Below, piece after piece: positions 1-9,136 of a stretch of 64,000 bases of DNA (within the stretch, counting starts at the first letter, position 1; the number at the start of each line of letters is the position of its first letter). The notes beneath the pieces were generated by a model that searched no databases, was not told the DNA's origin, and saw only the letters and a program-made list of their open reading frames with translations. The translations under genes were made by a program, and so were the position numbers. The stretch comes from Bacteroidales bacterium. GTDB taxonomy: Bacteria; Bacteroidota; Bacteroidia; Bacteroidales; Muribaculaceae. The stretch is taken from positions 1-64,000 of the forward strand of contig JAAVFG010000037.1 in NCBI GenBank assembly GCA_014800895.1. The letters are read 5' to 3'.

Positions 1-302
1 GATTCGCGACCGTTGATGCGTACCTGTACCGACTGACCGGCTGCTTGAATAGTTCCGAGGGCATCACTGACGGTAAGTGTCGGAATCATGAGATTGTTCA
101 GCAGTTGAAGACCATTCTGCGAATGATTGACAGCACTTTCAGATGGATAATAGAGGTCCATATCCGCCTTACGGATTACTTTTGGAGCCTGAATAACAAT
201 TTCCTGCAATTCCTGAGCCGGAATTGAATCTGACATCTCTGTCTGTGCCATTGCGGATATGGCGCAAGACAAGGCTGTTATTGTCAAAATTCTTGATTTC
301 AT
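1..302 (-). CDS. N-terminal part of an outer-membrane receptor-like protein (partial, cut by window edge)
   Basis: The minus-strand reading frame opens with ATG at 302 and stays open to the window edge, giving about 100 residues. It starts with a Sec-type signal peptide (basic start, hydrophobic stretch, AMAQ cleavage-like site). After this comes a segment with LQEIVIQAPK, which resembles the EVVV-type start of plug domains in TonB-dependent receptors and related Bacteroidetes beta-barrels. The later segment VSDALGTIQAAGQSVQVRING also fits a plug-like fold (NLMIPTLTV, then VRINGRE). The barrel lies outside the window, so the substrate cannot be guessed. It is separated from the lipoprotein gene upstream by about 150 bp containing a hairpin, so it is probably its own unit. 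Confidence 0.6.
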   Translation of the reverse strand, partial: MKSRILTITALSCAISAMAQTEMSDSIPAQELQEIVIQAPKVIRKADMDLYYPSESAVNHSQNGLQLLNNLMIPTLTVSDALGTIQAAGQSVQVRINGRE

Positions 303-392
303 AGATTCGGGATTATAATGTCACGTTGCTAAAATAACGTTTCCCTATATAATAGACTCCAATAATTGCTGAAATGTGACAGCCGCGTCTAA

Positions 393-412
393 TTTTTGTG
401 GATAGAGCCGTA
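393..412 (+). repeat. Copy A of a dispersed about 20-nt intergenic motif (TTTT-GTGGAT-GAGCC)
   Basis: This stretch reads TTTTTGTGGATAGAGCCGTA. It matches the cores at 19247, 23636, 32071 and 52001 (consensus TTTTAGTGGATGGAGCCTTA) with a few changes. Like those, it lies downstream of the stop codon of a minus-strand gene. It runs into the left arm of the hairpin at 409-446. Confidence 0.45.
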
Positions 413-446
413 GTACGCATACGGGCTTCTGCGTATGCTTACTACG
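409..446 (-). terminator. Long imperfect hairpin downstream of the lipoprotein gene
   Basis: CGTAGT and GCATACG on the left pair with CGTATGC and ACTACG on the right, giving about 15 pairs with one mismatch and an 8-nt loop. It sits just after the stop of the gene ending at 460 (minus). There is no immediate U-run on the minus strand, so termination is plausible but not certain. Confidence 0.45.
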
Positions 447-459
447 TGATTAAGTTGAT

Positions 460-954
460 TTATTTAAGTTCCTCTTTTATCTGCGGGAGATATTTCATGG
501 CTTCGCCGGCGGGGTAGGAGAGGCGGCGGAAGGCGGTGACGCGCGCGCCGGGAATTATAGCTGCTTTCAATTCTTCAACTGTCGGGGCGGCAGGGAGAGC
601 CATATACTCATCAAAAGTATAACGGAGGAAGACAGAGTTGGGACCAAGTCCCTGACGATTGAGCCACCACCCATCTTCCAACGCGACAGGACGTGAATTT
701 TCAGTTATGTCGGAAGGTGCGGGATAATAATTAATTGTGCCATCCTCATTCAGATTAATAGCCACATTATTGGAGTAGTCGCCCGACATCTGAAAGGCGG
801 TAGCCTTAAGAATCATTCCTACGGTGCGCTTTCCGGAAAGAGTAGTCGGTTCATAGGTGGAGGGGGTCACATCTATAGCGGAGCCGGTCTCCAGATTTTT
901 TTTCGCGCAACCCATTATCATTATCACCGGGAGTAGGTACAGGATCTTTTTCAT
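460..954 (-). CDS. Hypothetical small lipoprotein (164 aa)
   Basis: The protein begins with a short signal peptide ending in a lipobox (IMGC, Cys16), so it should be lipid-anchored in the envelope. The remaining about 148 residues are soluble and carry no motif I recognise. There is a conserved-looking region around EDGWWLNRQGLGPNSVFLRYTF, and the C-terminus is charged. Only 17 bp separate it from the TamL-like gene upstream, so it is probably the last gene of the tamB-tamL operon. A link to outer-membrane assembly is suggested by context only. No function is assigned. Confidence 0.7.
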   Translation of the reverse strand: MKKILYLLPVIMIMGCAKKNLETGSAIDVTPSTYEPTTLSGKRTVGMILKATAFQMSGDYSNNVAINLNEDGTINYYPAPSDITENSRPVALEDGWWLNRQGLGPNSVFLRYTFDEYMALPAAPTVEELKAAIIPGARVTAFRRLSYPAGEAMKYLPQIKEELK

Positions 955-971
955 TATAGAGAGTTGATACT

Positions 972-3323
972 TTAGAACGGATAGCCGATTGCCAGATGGA
1001 AAGCAAAGGCTTTCTTGAATTTGATATTGAAGTAATGGTTGGTGCCATTATAATAGGGAGTATGAAGCCCATATCCCAAGTCACCGCGGATCACAAGCAT
1101 ACCGATGTCGACACGCAAACCTGCGCCTGTACCCAACGCGATATCCTTCAGGAATGTTTTTCCCTGAAGCTGACCGCCGGGTCGCAGGGGGTCATTCTTG
1201 AGAAGCCAGATATTACCGGCATCCACGAAGAGCGCTCCATGAAGCACGGATATGATTGGGAAGCGGTATTCAGTGTTTAGCTCAAGTTTGAATGTACCGG
1301 TCTGATCAAAGTAGCCATTCTGCAGAGACTGTGGCGGTCGATATGATCCGGGACCGAGCGAGCGCACTGTAAAGGCACGGATAGAGTTGGCACCTCCGAT
1401 ATAGAACTGCTCTGAATAGGGCACCTCCTTTGAATTGCCGTAAGCATGAGCCGCTCCTATAAACACGCGTGATACAAGCCATTGGTCAGAACCACGGATA
1501 AGACGGCGGTTATAGACTAACTGCGCCTGTGCTTTCACAAACTGAGAGAAGGGAGTGCCGAAGAGTGTCTTTTTACCTTTCACGCCACATAGTTTATAGA
1601 CAGCGTCAAAAAGGTTGCCCGCCTCCATTACCGTAAAGGTGAAATTGATACCATTTATATTGGCTCTCTCCAAGAATTTATTAAGAGTATAGGTATAGCT
1701 CAGCTTAGGTATATACTGGCTCTGGAAACTTAATGCGACTGCGGGATTCGCCTGCATGATAGAGTCAAATTCCGAAGTGGTATGCATAAGTTTGTTATAG
1801 GTCAGCTGGAAGAGAGTGAGCTGGTTCATAACATTTCGGGTAGGATGCCACTCATAATTTATCCCGGCGTTAAATTCGGCGAGCTTGAAATAATGAGGGC
1901 GGTTCATCAACTCCGCGCCTAATGTAATATTGGTCCAGTTAAGCTCACGATTCGTGCGGCGGATAAATTTTGGAGCCAAAAGCCGGGGAAAGGAAAGAGT
2001 CCCCTTCAAGCCGAACTCGTAGCTATTGAATACACCCCCTTTGGCGTGGCTTCCGGTCTGCCATTCATAATTGGCATTTGCCTGCACAGTCAATTTCTCA
2101 GCACCCCCGAAGAGGTTATTATTAGTCACACCGAGAATAAGACCCGGACCGAGATAGGAATTAGACTTTGATACCACATTCGCCTCTATGGATGCTTCCA
2201 TCTTGCGTTCAAACTGGCAAGTGATATATAGATCCAATGTCGGATTGGCAGCGGAGGTATCAGTAGGTATAGCCTGCAGCTGAATATTGCTGAAAATACC
2301 TAAGCGGGCAAGACGCTGCTGTGTGCGATCCATATTCCGCACGGAGAAGTATCTACCTTTACGGAATGTGATGCACGACTCAATCATGTTTGGACGCAGT
2401 CGGGCGGGACGATATACGATGAGTTCCCCTTTATCCATATCGAGGGTATCGGGAGTGCCGGGATTGCGGTTGCTTTGGCGAAGAATATAAGTATGGATAT
2501 CGCCTAATTTATATCTTCTTTTCGCAACATTCGGCATATTGGAGGCTAAAGTGAGACGGAGGGCGATATTGCCGGGGTTCATTATACTGTCAGCTTCAAA
2601 TTCGATACACTCCGGAGTGAAGAAATAATATCCCCTGTTTCGCAATGCGTTGGCAATACGCACACGTTCCGCTCCCAGGGAATCTACGCAGAATCTTTCT
2701 CCTATCCGGAGATATTTGCTTTTTCTCGCCAGCGAATCAATCCATATGGATAGATCATTCTTCTGATTGAGATAGATGATGCTGTCGAAAAGATAAGGCT
2801 TGCCGACCTCCACATCATATACTATATTCGCTTTCTTTGGGTTCTTTCCCTGTTTGATAGAGTAGGAAGCGGAAGAGTCGAAATAGCCGTTATTATCCAG
2901 AATGGATTCCAGCATCTTGATACGTGTCTCCGGACGCACGTCGCTGACAAGGACAGGCTGATCCACCAATTTCCTGTAGAGCCATCCTTTTATGCCCTTC
3001 GTGGAGTCGTTCCAGTTATTATAAACCCATAATCCCAAGGGGAAAGGCATCCTCTTGTAGGGAGATAGGAGAGGCCAGGGGTTATTGGGGCGAACATTGA
3101 CTGCTGTGGTCAGGTCAGTTACCATCTCGCCCGGAAGTTTCTCCTTATCTGTAGGGTTGATATTGAGAGTCATGCCGTTATATAACGGGTCGGATTCCGA
3201 GATTAGCTTAGTCGTGGAGCAGCCTCCGGCTATCACTCCTGATATAATAGCACAGAGTATCACCCATCCTCCGGAGAGGCATCTGCGGAAAAGAGGGAAA
3301 TTATTTACTGCTGTTTTCATCAT
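972..3323 (-). CDS. tamL: TamL-type BamA/TamA-family outer-membrane lipoprotein
   Basis: This is an Omp85-family protein of 783 residues. The N-terminal signal ends in a lipoprotein-like AGGC box (Cys near residue 35). The first half has POTRA-like repeats (for example RPETRIKMLESILDNNGYF and GERFCVDSLGAERVRIANALRNRGYYFF). The second half is a 16-strand-type barrel with the family signature GGANSIRAFTVRSLGPGSYR and a C-terminal aromatic-rich strand ending FHLAIGYPF. In Bacteroidetes, TamA is replaced by a lipidated form (TamL) that works with TamB to insert proteins or move lipids across the periplasm. Its start overlaps the end of tamB by 23 nt, which supports co-translation. A paralogue lies at 32121-34475. 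Confidence 0.88.
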   Translation of the reverse strand: MMKTAVNNFPLFRRCLSGGWVILCAIISGVIAGGCSTTKLISESDPLYNGMTLNINPTDKEKLPGEMVTDLTTAVNVRPNNPWPLLSPYKRMPFPLGLWVYNNWNDSTKGIKGWLYRKLVDQPVLVSDVRPETRIKMLESILDNNGYFDSSASYSIKQGKNPKKANIVYDVEVGKPYLFDSIIYLNQKNDLSIWIDSLARKSKYLRIGERFCVDSLGAERVRIANALRNRGYYFFTPECIEFEADSIMNPGNIALRLTLASNMPNVAKRRYKLGDIHTYILRQSNRNPGTPDTLDMDKGELIVYRPARLRPNMIESCITFRKGRYFSVRNMDRTQQRLARLGIFSNIQLQAIPTDTSAANPTLDLYITCQFERKMEASIEANVVSKSNSYLGPGLILGVTNNNLFGGAEKLTVQANANYEWQTGSHAKGGVFNSYEFGLKGTLSFPRLLAPKFIRRTNRELNWTNITLGAELMNRPHYFKLAEFNAGINYEWHPTRNVMNQLTLFQLTYNKLMHTTSEFDSIMQANPAVALSFQSQYIPKLSYTYTLNKFLERANINGINFTFTVMEAGNLFDAVYKLCGVKGKKTLFGTPFSQFVKAQAQLVYNRRLIRGSDQWLVSRVFIGAAHAYGNSKEVPYSEQFYIGGANSIRAFTVRSLGPGSYRPPQSLQNGYFDQTGTFKLELNTEYRFPIISVLHGALFVDAGNIWLLKNDPLRPGGQLQGKTFLKDIALGTGAGLRVDIGMLVIRGDLGYGLHTPYYNGTNHYFNIKFKKAFAFHLAIGYPF

Positions 3324-6300
3324 GTTTAGTTTTATTTTGTGTGGAGTCAGCGCCGGAGCGTGAGATTGTTGCAGCCTTTTCGGAATTTACCTGACTCGAT
3401 GTATCTTCATCCTTATTGCCGTTCTTTTTCTTTTTGCGTCGTAAGAACCGGAAGAGGCGAGAAAGATTATCAAGCTTACGTTTCATCACGAAGCCCGCAC
3501 CCGTCTCCGTGATTTCACCTTCAAGGATGGATTCATAGCCGGTATGGCGGAAGAGACGGACAGACATATTGGTGGTCTGCGTCTGTCGGAGGATATATTC
3601 AAGCGAGATGTCGCTGATAAGATTCTGCTCAAGGTTTTCGTCAGCGGAAGCATCTGTAGAATAGTTACCACCCACCTGAATCTTGAAGCGGTTGTTGAAT
3701 AGCGACTTCGACACCTGATAGCTATAGCTTGTCTCTGTAGAACTTGCTCCGTTATTCATCTTGTCATATTGGTCGATACCGAAGGAGAGGTCGATGCCTC
3801 GGATATTCTTCGCTGCCCATGAATTGAGCTGGGACTCGAGGAAGCTGTAAAGCATATTTCCGCCGAGGTTGGCATTTCCCTTGGTATCGCCGCTTATATA
3901 CTGACCATACAGGAGGAGGTTCATCGCCTGAGTCTGTCGCTGATCAGGGCTCATGCTTTGCAATTCATTCTGGATGGAGAGGTCGTCATTAGTGGAGAGA
4001 TCAAATGACACTTTGGGGTCATTCAGATTTCCAAGAGCATGAAGGGTGACAAGGAAGTTGACCAATCTTGAATTCGAGCCGGTGGTGACATTCGCCTTCA
4101 TTGCATCTGTAGCAGTGATATTGAATGATGGATTCATTATCGGTCCCGACCATGTCACGGAACTGTTGGGGTCAAGATCAAATTTCTTCTGCCCTACTAC
4201 CGGAATACTGTAACGCGCGAATCCCTGTCCAAGGATAATGTTACCGTTAAGACGCATATCTCCCATATAATTCTGGAAATATGTGAGGTTGGCTGTAGGC
4301 TGTATCTCCACGCGGTCGGTAGCGTTTGAGCCGCCGGTGACTGACGGCAGGAGGACAGTCACCTCCGTACCCGGAGAAATCGCCAACTTCGCGTTGATAC
4401 GCATATTCATAGCCGAGCTTATAGAGTCAGCGTCCGCCACCTGTGTCGTATCATTGAAATTGACAAACCTCACTATGTCATTATTAGCAGTTGAAGTGTA
4501 CTGAGCATCGGTAATGGCGACTACATATGTGATATCAGTAGTGCCGAGCACATTAAGGTCTGCGTTGATATCCATCCTGCTCATCGAGCCTTTAACGGTG
4601 GCTCCCAAGTTAAGGAAGAGCTTACCGTAAATATCGCTGCGGGCGCGGCTGTCATTGCCGATAGCCTGGAAATTATTACCGTTGAGCGCAAGATCAAATC
4701 CTATATTGGAGAATGAAGTGGCATCGACAATACCTTTGAGAGTAAGAGGATTCTTATTCTGTCCGAGGATCTCAAAATTATCGAATCTCACTACATTTTC
4801 TGCAACTTTCACAGTGTCTTTAGCAAAAGTAAGTGTACTTCCCGCCATAGGAATCTTGGCAGTGACGGAATCAAAAACAATATGTCCGTTAAGAAGAGGA
4901 TGTATGAAACTTCCTTTCATACGCATGGCGCCATTAAGATAACCATCGAGATTTACCGTATTGGCAAGGAAGGGATTGGCTATCGACAATGGGAAGCGAT
5001 TCAGGAGGATACCCACAGTATCCGGAGATAATGCGCCTATGGAGTCGGGACGCAGGGAAACATATCCCTGCAGTGCCTCCTTGCCATTGATGCGCAGACC
5101 GGCACGCACGTTTGTGTTACCTTTGAGGTCGTAAGCGGCGTTCATCCCGAGATTGAAATCGCCGATACGTGTACGGTCATATGTGAGGTCAGCCAAAGAA
5201 ACGTCACCCTTTCCGGAGAAGCGTTTATTATCATACTTCACACGCAGGTCGGTATTTAGCGCACCGGTCACGGGAGGCGCATTCACCACCATATTCAGGA
5301 AGTCCTGAATCTTCAGGTTGTCAATCTTTGCATGAAGTTCGCGGGTGCCGTCCGGGAGGGGTTCTGTGCGGAGCAAGATAGAGCTCTCCGCACTCTTGGC
5401 GAGAAGATCAGCCTCCAATCGGCTGGTGTAAAGATTCCAGTCGATAAAGTTCTCCTCGTTGAATGTCCAGGGCATATATGCGATAGTGGAGCGGAGAGGT
5501 GTGAAGTGGAGAGAAACTACGCTGTCGAGGAAGGCAGCGGTGAAACCGAGACGGTAGCCTGTCTCTCCCTTTATATTCTGCTGGCTGAGATTAGCAGCCA
5601 GACGGTTTTGTCCCAAATAACCGTTGAGATTCACCTTGGCAAATTCATCCAGTGTGCCCGGACGGTTGCCGATATGAAGGCGGTAACCCAGCAGATTGCG
5701 ACGCTCCTGCATATCAAAATTGATAGTGTCGAGATTGATGGAAGCTGACCGCAACTCGGATGCCCGAATATAACCTTGAAGAAGAGAATCGTGTGTGATT
5801 ACAGCCGAAACGGTGTCGAGTCTCATCTCCATAGGAGTTAGGAACTGACCGAGCAGACCGTTACCGGAAGCCTGCATGGTAAGATTGAATTTAGGGAGAA
5901 GGTGACTTATGGAATCAACCGCGAGGTCGCGTTTCTCCACCTGCTTCATGGTAATGTCTGAAACAGTTGTGAAGCTGTCGATAAGTCTCTTGAGTCCTTC
6001 CGACGCCTCAAAGTCCAGATAAGTCAGATCCGTGTCGAGATGGAGGTAAGTGGAGTCGCTCTTAGCCACAATCTCGGCGTATGTCTCATCAGGGAGGTTG
6101 ATGGTCTGCTGACCGAAAGTCCATTCAAAATCCTTCAGGTCAAGACGCGCATCGTAGAGCCAGCGGTCGGGAGAGGCGGAGCCTTGCAGATATACCGAGC
6201 CATGACCGTAATTCAAGCTGTCGGACATCCCGATCGACTTGAGATCAAGATCATTTATATTGGCGACGATATCGAAAGTGTAAGCGTCCGGACGGATGGA

Positions 6301-8346
6301 GCCTGTTCCGTTAAGGTCAAGGTCGAGCCCGCGGTTGGGAGAGGAGGCGACAATATCAAAATTGCCGTCGTGCCGCAGCTGAAGGTCAGCGCGGATGTCG
6401 GAAAGGCGACGCTTATTATATTCAATAGATGAGATATAGATATTAGCGTCAGTTACGGCTCTGCCATTGAGGGGATTGAAACCGGCGCCCGATGCTTTGA
6501 CCATACCCGATACATGTCCGATACCCATGTCCGGGACAAACTGCGCTACATTAATCTCTTTAAGCGACGCATCCACATTGTATCGCTCGGAATTGAGCGA
6601 TACCTTGCCATTTGCCGCCACATCTCCGGCACTGCTGAGGAGGGTAAAGTCCGCGCCGTAAGTATCACGATCGGCAGAGGCTTTACCTTTAATAGTGAAT
6701 GTAGGAATCTTGATATCTCCGGTTCCGACAAATTTATTCACGAGGGAAGGATCGGAAAGACGGCCGTCAAAATCAAGGGAAGCCTGCAGCTTCTTAATAT
6801 CAAGCGGATTTTTCGCATATCCCTTGGCATTAAGCTCAATCACTTCGCGCAGAGAAGCGTCAAAGCGTTTCACGGTAATATCAGAGAGAGTGCCGTCGGC
6901 ATCAAGTTTCAATACCAACGGATTGCGTGCGGGAATTTTTGAAGTATAAGTTTTCAGGTCAGGCATGAATGCATCTACGTCCGGCAGTCCGATAGAGGCA
7001 TCAGCCGTAACGGTCATGGCGGCATCCGGCTGGAGCGCCATTAGCGCGAAGGGGATATCTGCCGATGCGGAAATATTGGAGTAGGGGGTCACGACCGAGA
7101 GATTATCCAATGAAAGCCCGATGGAATCCACACCTACCAATCCTTCACCTTTAAGGATTTTCAGACCGCTTCTCTCCGTAGCCTCCATGCGGGTGATGGG
7201 GAGACGGACAGTGGAGGATTCGTTGTAGAAATCCTTCATGGCGATTGCTACATCCGACACCTGAATATAAGATGGATCAAACCCGGGCAATGGTTTTGCG
7301 CCTTTTACTCCATACAGAGCCTTGAATCCTTCCAAAGATATCGAGTCGCCCATAATCTGCATGGGAGGACCCGAGGAGGGCAACGGTGGAGGTGCCGGAT
7401 GATCCTTTACCCATTCAGGGGTAGGCGTAAGATATGTGGCATCGCCCCCTTTAACGGAAGCGATATTCCATTTTACCGTGTTTTTATTGAGATCAATGAC
7501 GCCCCCTTTCAGAGTAAGATCCGCGACATTGAGACGCAGCGTATCGATAGTTGGGAGCATTGACATCCCGAAAGCGAAATTCTCAAGATGAAGATCGTTA
7601 GCTTTTATTATGAACCCCGGACCGGCTGAGGAATCCTTCGGGGTCGGTTTCTGTTTCCAGACATTCATGTAGAGCGATAGGTCGCCATCCTTCAGATAAG
7701 CACGGTTGAGAGTGAGCTCGGAAGTCTTGATATTAGCGGAGCTTTTGTCATCCACTTCCAAAAGTCCCGCCTTCACTTTGAGGAGCATCGATGAGTCGGG
7801 TGAAAGCATACGGTAAGCGCCGTCGAGAAGCTGAAGGCGGTTGAGCTTCACATCAAGTCCGAGCAGCGGGCGGAGCTTGACATCCGCTATCACCTGACGA
7901 GCCATGACCATAGTGTCTTTAGCCTCGTCAAGCACCAATACATTATCCAGCTGCACATCCAGGGGCCATTTGAGTCGGAAACGGTCAATAGTTACATGCA
8001 TTCCCGTGGATTTATTCACGAAATCGCAGGCAATGTTCTTGACAAAGGTCTGCACCGGGGGAACATAAAGGAGGACGGGAATGAGGAGAATAAAGATTAT
8101 AAGGCATAAAAACACGCGCAGCAAAATCCTTAACCATTTGGGACGGATCAGGTGCTTCTTCTTTTTCTTCTCAGCCTCTTCCTCTTTTCCCTCGGGGGAA
8201 TCGGGAGTCTCTTTTAACGAGTCGGAAACCTCCGTCTCCTTTGGCGCGTCAGTATTATCCACTTCGGAAATTGCGTCCGTGGAGGTATGGTCGGGAGCGG
8301 GAATATTATCCTTTTCTTCCTTTATGTCGTCGGCATTTATTTTCAT
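3301..8346 (-). CDS. tamB: TamB-like translocation/assembly module protein (DUF490)
   Basis: The 1681-residue protein has an acidic cytoplasmic tail of about 60 residues and a lysine run. One transmembrane helix follows at about 72-97. The rest is a very long series of amphipathic beta-strand repeats typical of AsmA/TamB bridges. The C-terminal DUF490 domain includes GMRLNGNIILGQGFARYSI-like strands and the terminal ISLEYILRQTQTTNMSVRLFR segment. A low-complexity charged tail of about 45 residues closes it. TamB spans the periplasm between the inner membrane and TamA/TamL. The gene heads an operon with tamL (23-nt overlap) and has a perfect promoter just upstream. Length is at the large end of the family, as expected for Bacteroidetes. 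Confidence 0.9.
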   Translation of the reverse strand: MKINADDIKEEKDNIPAPDHTSTDAISEVDNTDAPKETEVSDSLKETPDSPEGKEEEAEKKKKKHLIRPKWLRILLRVFLCLIIFILLIPVLLYVPPVQTFVKNIACDFVNKSTGMHVTIDRFRLKWPLDVQLDNVLVLDEAKDTMVMARQVIADVKLRPLLGLDVKLNRLQLLDGAYRMLSPDSSMLLKVKAGLLEVDDKSSANIKTSELTLNRAYLKDGDLSLYMNVWKQKPTPKDSSAGPGFIIKANDLHLENFAFGMSMLPTIDTLRLNVADLTLKGGVIDLNKNTVKWNIASVKGGDATYLTPTPEWVKDHPAPPPLPSSGPPMQIMGDSISLEGFKALYGVKGAKPLPGFDPSYIQVSDVAIAMKDFYNESSTVRLPITRMEATERSGLKILKGEGLVGVDSIGLSLDNLSVVTPYSNISASADIPFALMALQPDAAMTVTADASIGLPDVDAFMPDLKTYTSKIPARNPLVLKLDADGTLSDITVKRFDASLREVIELNAKGYAKNPLDIKKLQASLDFDGRLSDPSLVNKFVGTGDIKIPTFTIKGKASADRDTYGADFTLLSSAGDVAANGKVSLNSERYNVDASLKEINVAQFVPDMGIGHVSGMVKASGAGFNPLNGRAVTDANIYISSIEYNKRRLSDIRADLQLRHDGNFDIVASSPNRGLDLDLNGTGSIRPDAYTFDIVANINDLDLKSIGMSDSLNYGHGSVYLQGSASPDRWLYDARLDLKDFEWTFGQQTINLPDETYAEIVAKSDSTYLHLDTDLTYLDFEASEGLKRLIDSFTTVSDITMKQVEKRDLAVDSISHLLPKFNLTMQASGNGLLGQFLTPMEMRLDTVSAVITHDSLLQGYIRASELRSASINLDTINFDMQERRNLLGYRLHIGNRPGTLDEFAKVNLNGYLGQNRLAANLSQQNIKGETGYRLGFTAAFLDSVVSLHFTPLRSTIAYMPWTFNEENFIDWNLYTSRLEADLLAKSAESSILLRTEPLPDGTRELHAKIDNLKIQDFLNMVVNAPPVTGALNTDLRVKYDNKRFSGKGDVSLADLTYDRTRIGDFNLGMNAAYDLKGNTNVRAGLRINGKEALQGYVSLRPDSIGALSPDTVGILLNRFPLSIANPFLANTVNLDGYLNGAMRMKGSFIHPLLNGHIVFDSVTAKIPMAGSTLTFAKDTVKVAENVVRFDNFEILGQNKNPLTLKGIVDATSFSNIGFDLALNGNNFQAIGNDSRARSDIYGKLFLNLGATVKGSMSRMDINADLNVLGTTDITYVVAITDAQYTSTANNDIVRFVNFNDTTQVADADSISSAMNMRINAKLAISPGTEVTVLLPSVTGGSNATDRVEIQPTANLTYFQNYMGDMRLNGNIILGQGFARYSIPVVGQKKFDLDPNSSVTWSGPIMNPSFNITATDAMKANVTTGSNSRLVNFLVTLHALGNLNDPKVSFDLSTNDDLSIQNELQSMSPDQRQTQAMNLLLYGQYISGDTKGNANLGGNMLYSFLESQLNSWAAKNIRGIDLSFGIDQYDKMNNGASSTETSYSYQVSKSLFNNRFKIQVGGNYSTDASADENLEQNLISDISLEYILRQTQTTNMSVRLFRHTGYESILEGEITETGAGFVMKRKLDNLSRLFRFLRRKKKKNGNKDEDTSSQVNSEKAATISRSGADSTQNKTKHDENSSK

Positions 8347-8372
8347 AATGGGATTAGCAGGGAAAATGAATA

Positions 8373-8403
8373 CAAAAATAGATAATAAAAGCGGAAGTAC
8401 AAA
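8373..8403 (-). promoter_or_regulatory. Bacteroidetes-type promoter of tamB-tamL
   Basis: On the minus strand TTTG (8403-8400) is followed after 19 nt by TATTTTTG (8380-8373), an exact fit to TTTG-N19-21-TAnnTTTG. Transcription should start near 8369, about 20 nt before the ATG at 8346. Confidence 0.75.
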
Positions 8404-8716
8404 GAAAAGTTAAAAAATTAAATATAAGATATAATTCCCCGGTATGGATGTGAGGTATAAACGCAAAAAAAGACGGCTCCGTATCGATACGGGGCCGTCG
8501 ACGATTCCACTATAAACTATATCTAACTAAACTATCGACATTCAACCTTTCTCACGAAATTTTGAATGTCTTATCCATATTGCTTTGTATCTTTAGAACG
8601 TCAATCCCCCTCTCTTTGTTGGGAAGAGAAGGGGAATTTTAACCTGTTTAAACTATCTTAACAGCAATTAGTAGAGCGGCTTTGAAACCATGTTTCAAAT
8701 AGCTGTAAATTAGGAT
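8404..8716. other. Intergenic region between tamB and the AlkD-like gene
   Basis: No open frame is convincing here. It holds a terminator at 8465-8499 and a second hairpin at 8606-8634 (CCCCCTCTCTT pairing with AAGAGAAGGGG, one mismatch). The rest is AT-rich sequence in which I see nothing. Confidence 0.5.
8465..8499 (-). terminator. Rho-independent terminator of the 15996-8717 gene series
   Basis: A nearly perfect 28-nt dyad (8472-8499, centre ATCGAT, G-T wobble tolerated) is followed on the minus strand by a run of seven T (8471-8465). It lies 218 bp downstream of the last gene and 60 bp before the tamB promoter. Confidence 0.75.
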
Positions 8717-9136
8717 TTAACTCAGATGATTGCGGAGTGCGTCTTTAAGATACTCTGATATATCCTCTCTGTCTTCCATCTGTTGGAGAATAAGATTGGC
8801 AAAGGGGAGTCGCTTCAATACACGGAATACCATCATGTCCGCCTCTTCTGAGGTCTCCACCTCCGAAGCCAGTTTCAAAGCCGAATCGGGAGTAAGCTCG
8901 TCAAGCGGGAAGAGATATGTGGCAAGAAGGCGCGACTCGCGGTTGCCTCTTTCGCTCCATAATCTCTCCGCCAATGCCATAGACTTGTCAGTATGGGCTG
9001 CTATCTGCGCAAGCTGAGGCAACTGCAATCCGAACACTATCTTATAAGGAAAATGTTTCCGCAAGGTATCGGCAACGATACCATTGCGGAAAGCAAAAAA
9101 TTCCTTCTTCAATTTCTGAAGAGTAGCTTCCATCAT
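8717..9136 (-). CDS. Short AlkD-like HEAT-repeat protein (putative DNA alkylation repair family)
   Basis: This 139-residue protein is all alpha-helical. Motifs such as YKIVFGLQLPQLAQIAAH and LAERLWSERGNRESRLLATYLFP resemble the HEAT repeats of AlkD/AlkC DNA glycosylase-like proteins. Family members are usually above 200 residues, so this is a short form, and enzymatic activity is unproven. Its start codon overlaps the stop of the DPP III gene by one base, so the two are translationally coupled. From memory, Bacteroides species have the same pair next to each other. It is the last gene before a strong terminator. An alternative ATG one codon inside is possible. Confidence 0.6.
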   Translation of the reverse strand: MMEATLQKLKKEFFAFRNGIVADTLRKHFPYKIVFGLQLPQLAQIAAHTDKSMALAERLWSERGNRESRLLATYLFPLDELTPDSALKLASEVETSEEADMMVFRVLKRLPFANLILQQMEDREDISEYLKDALRNHLS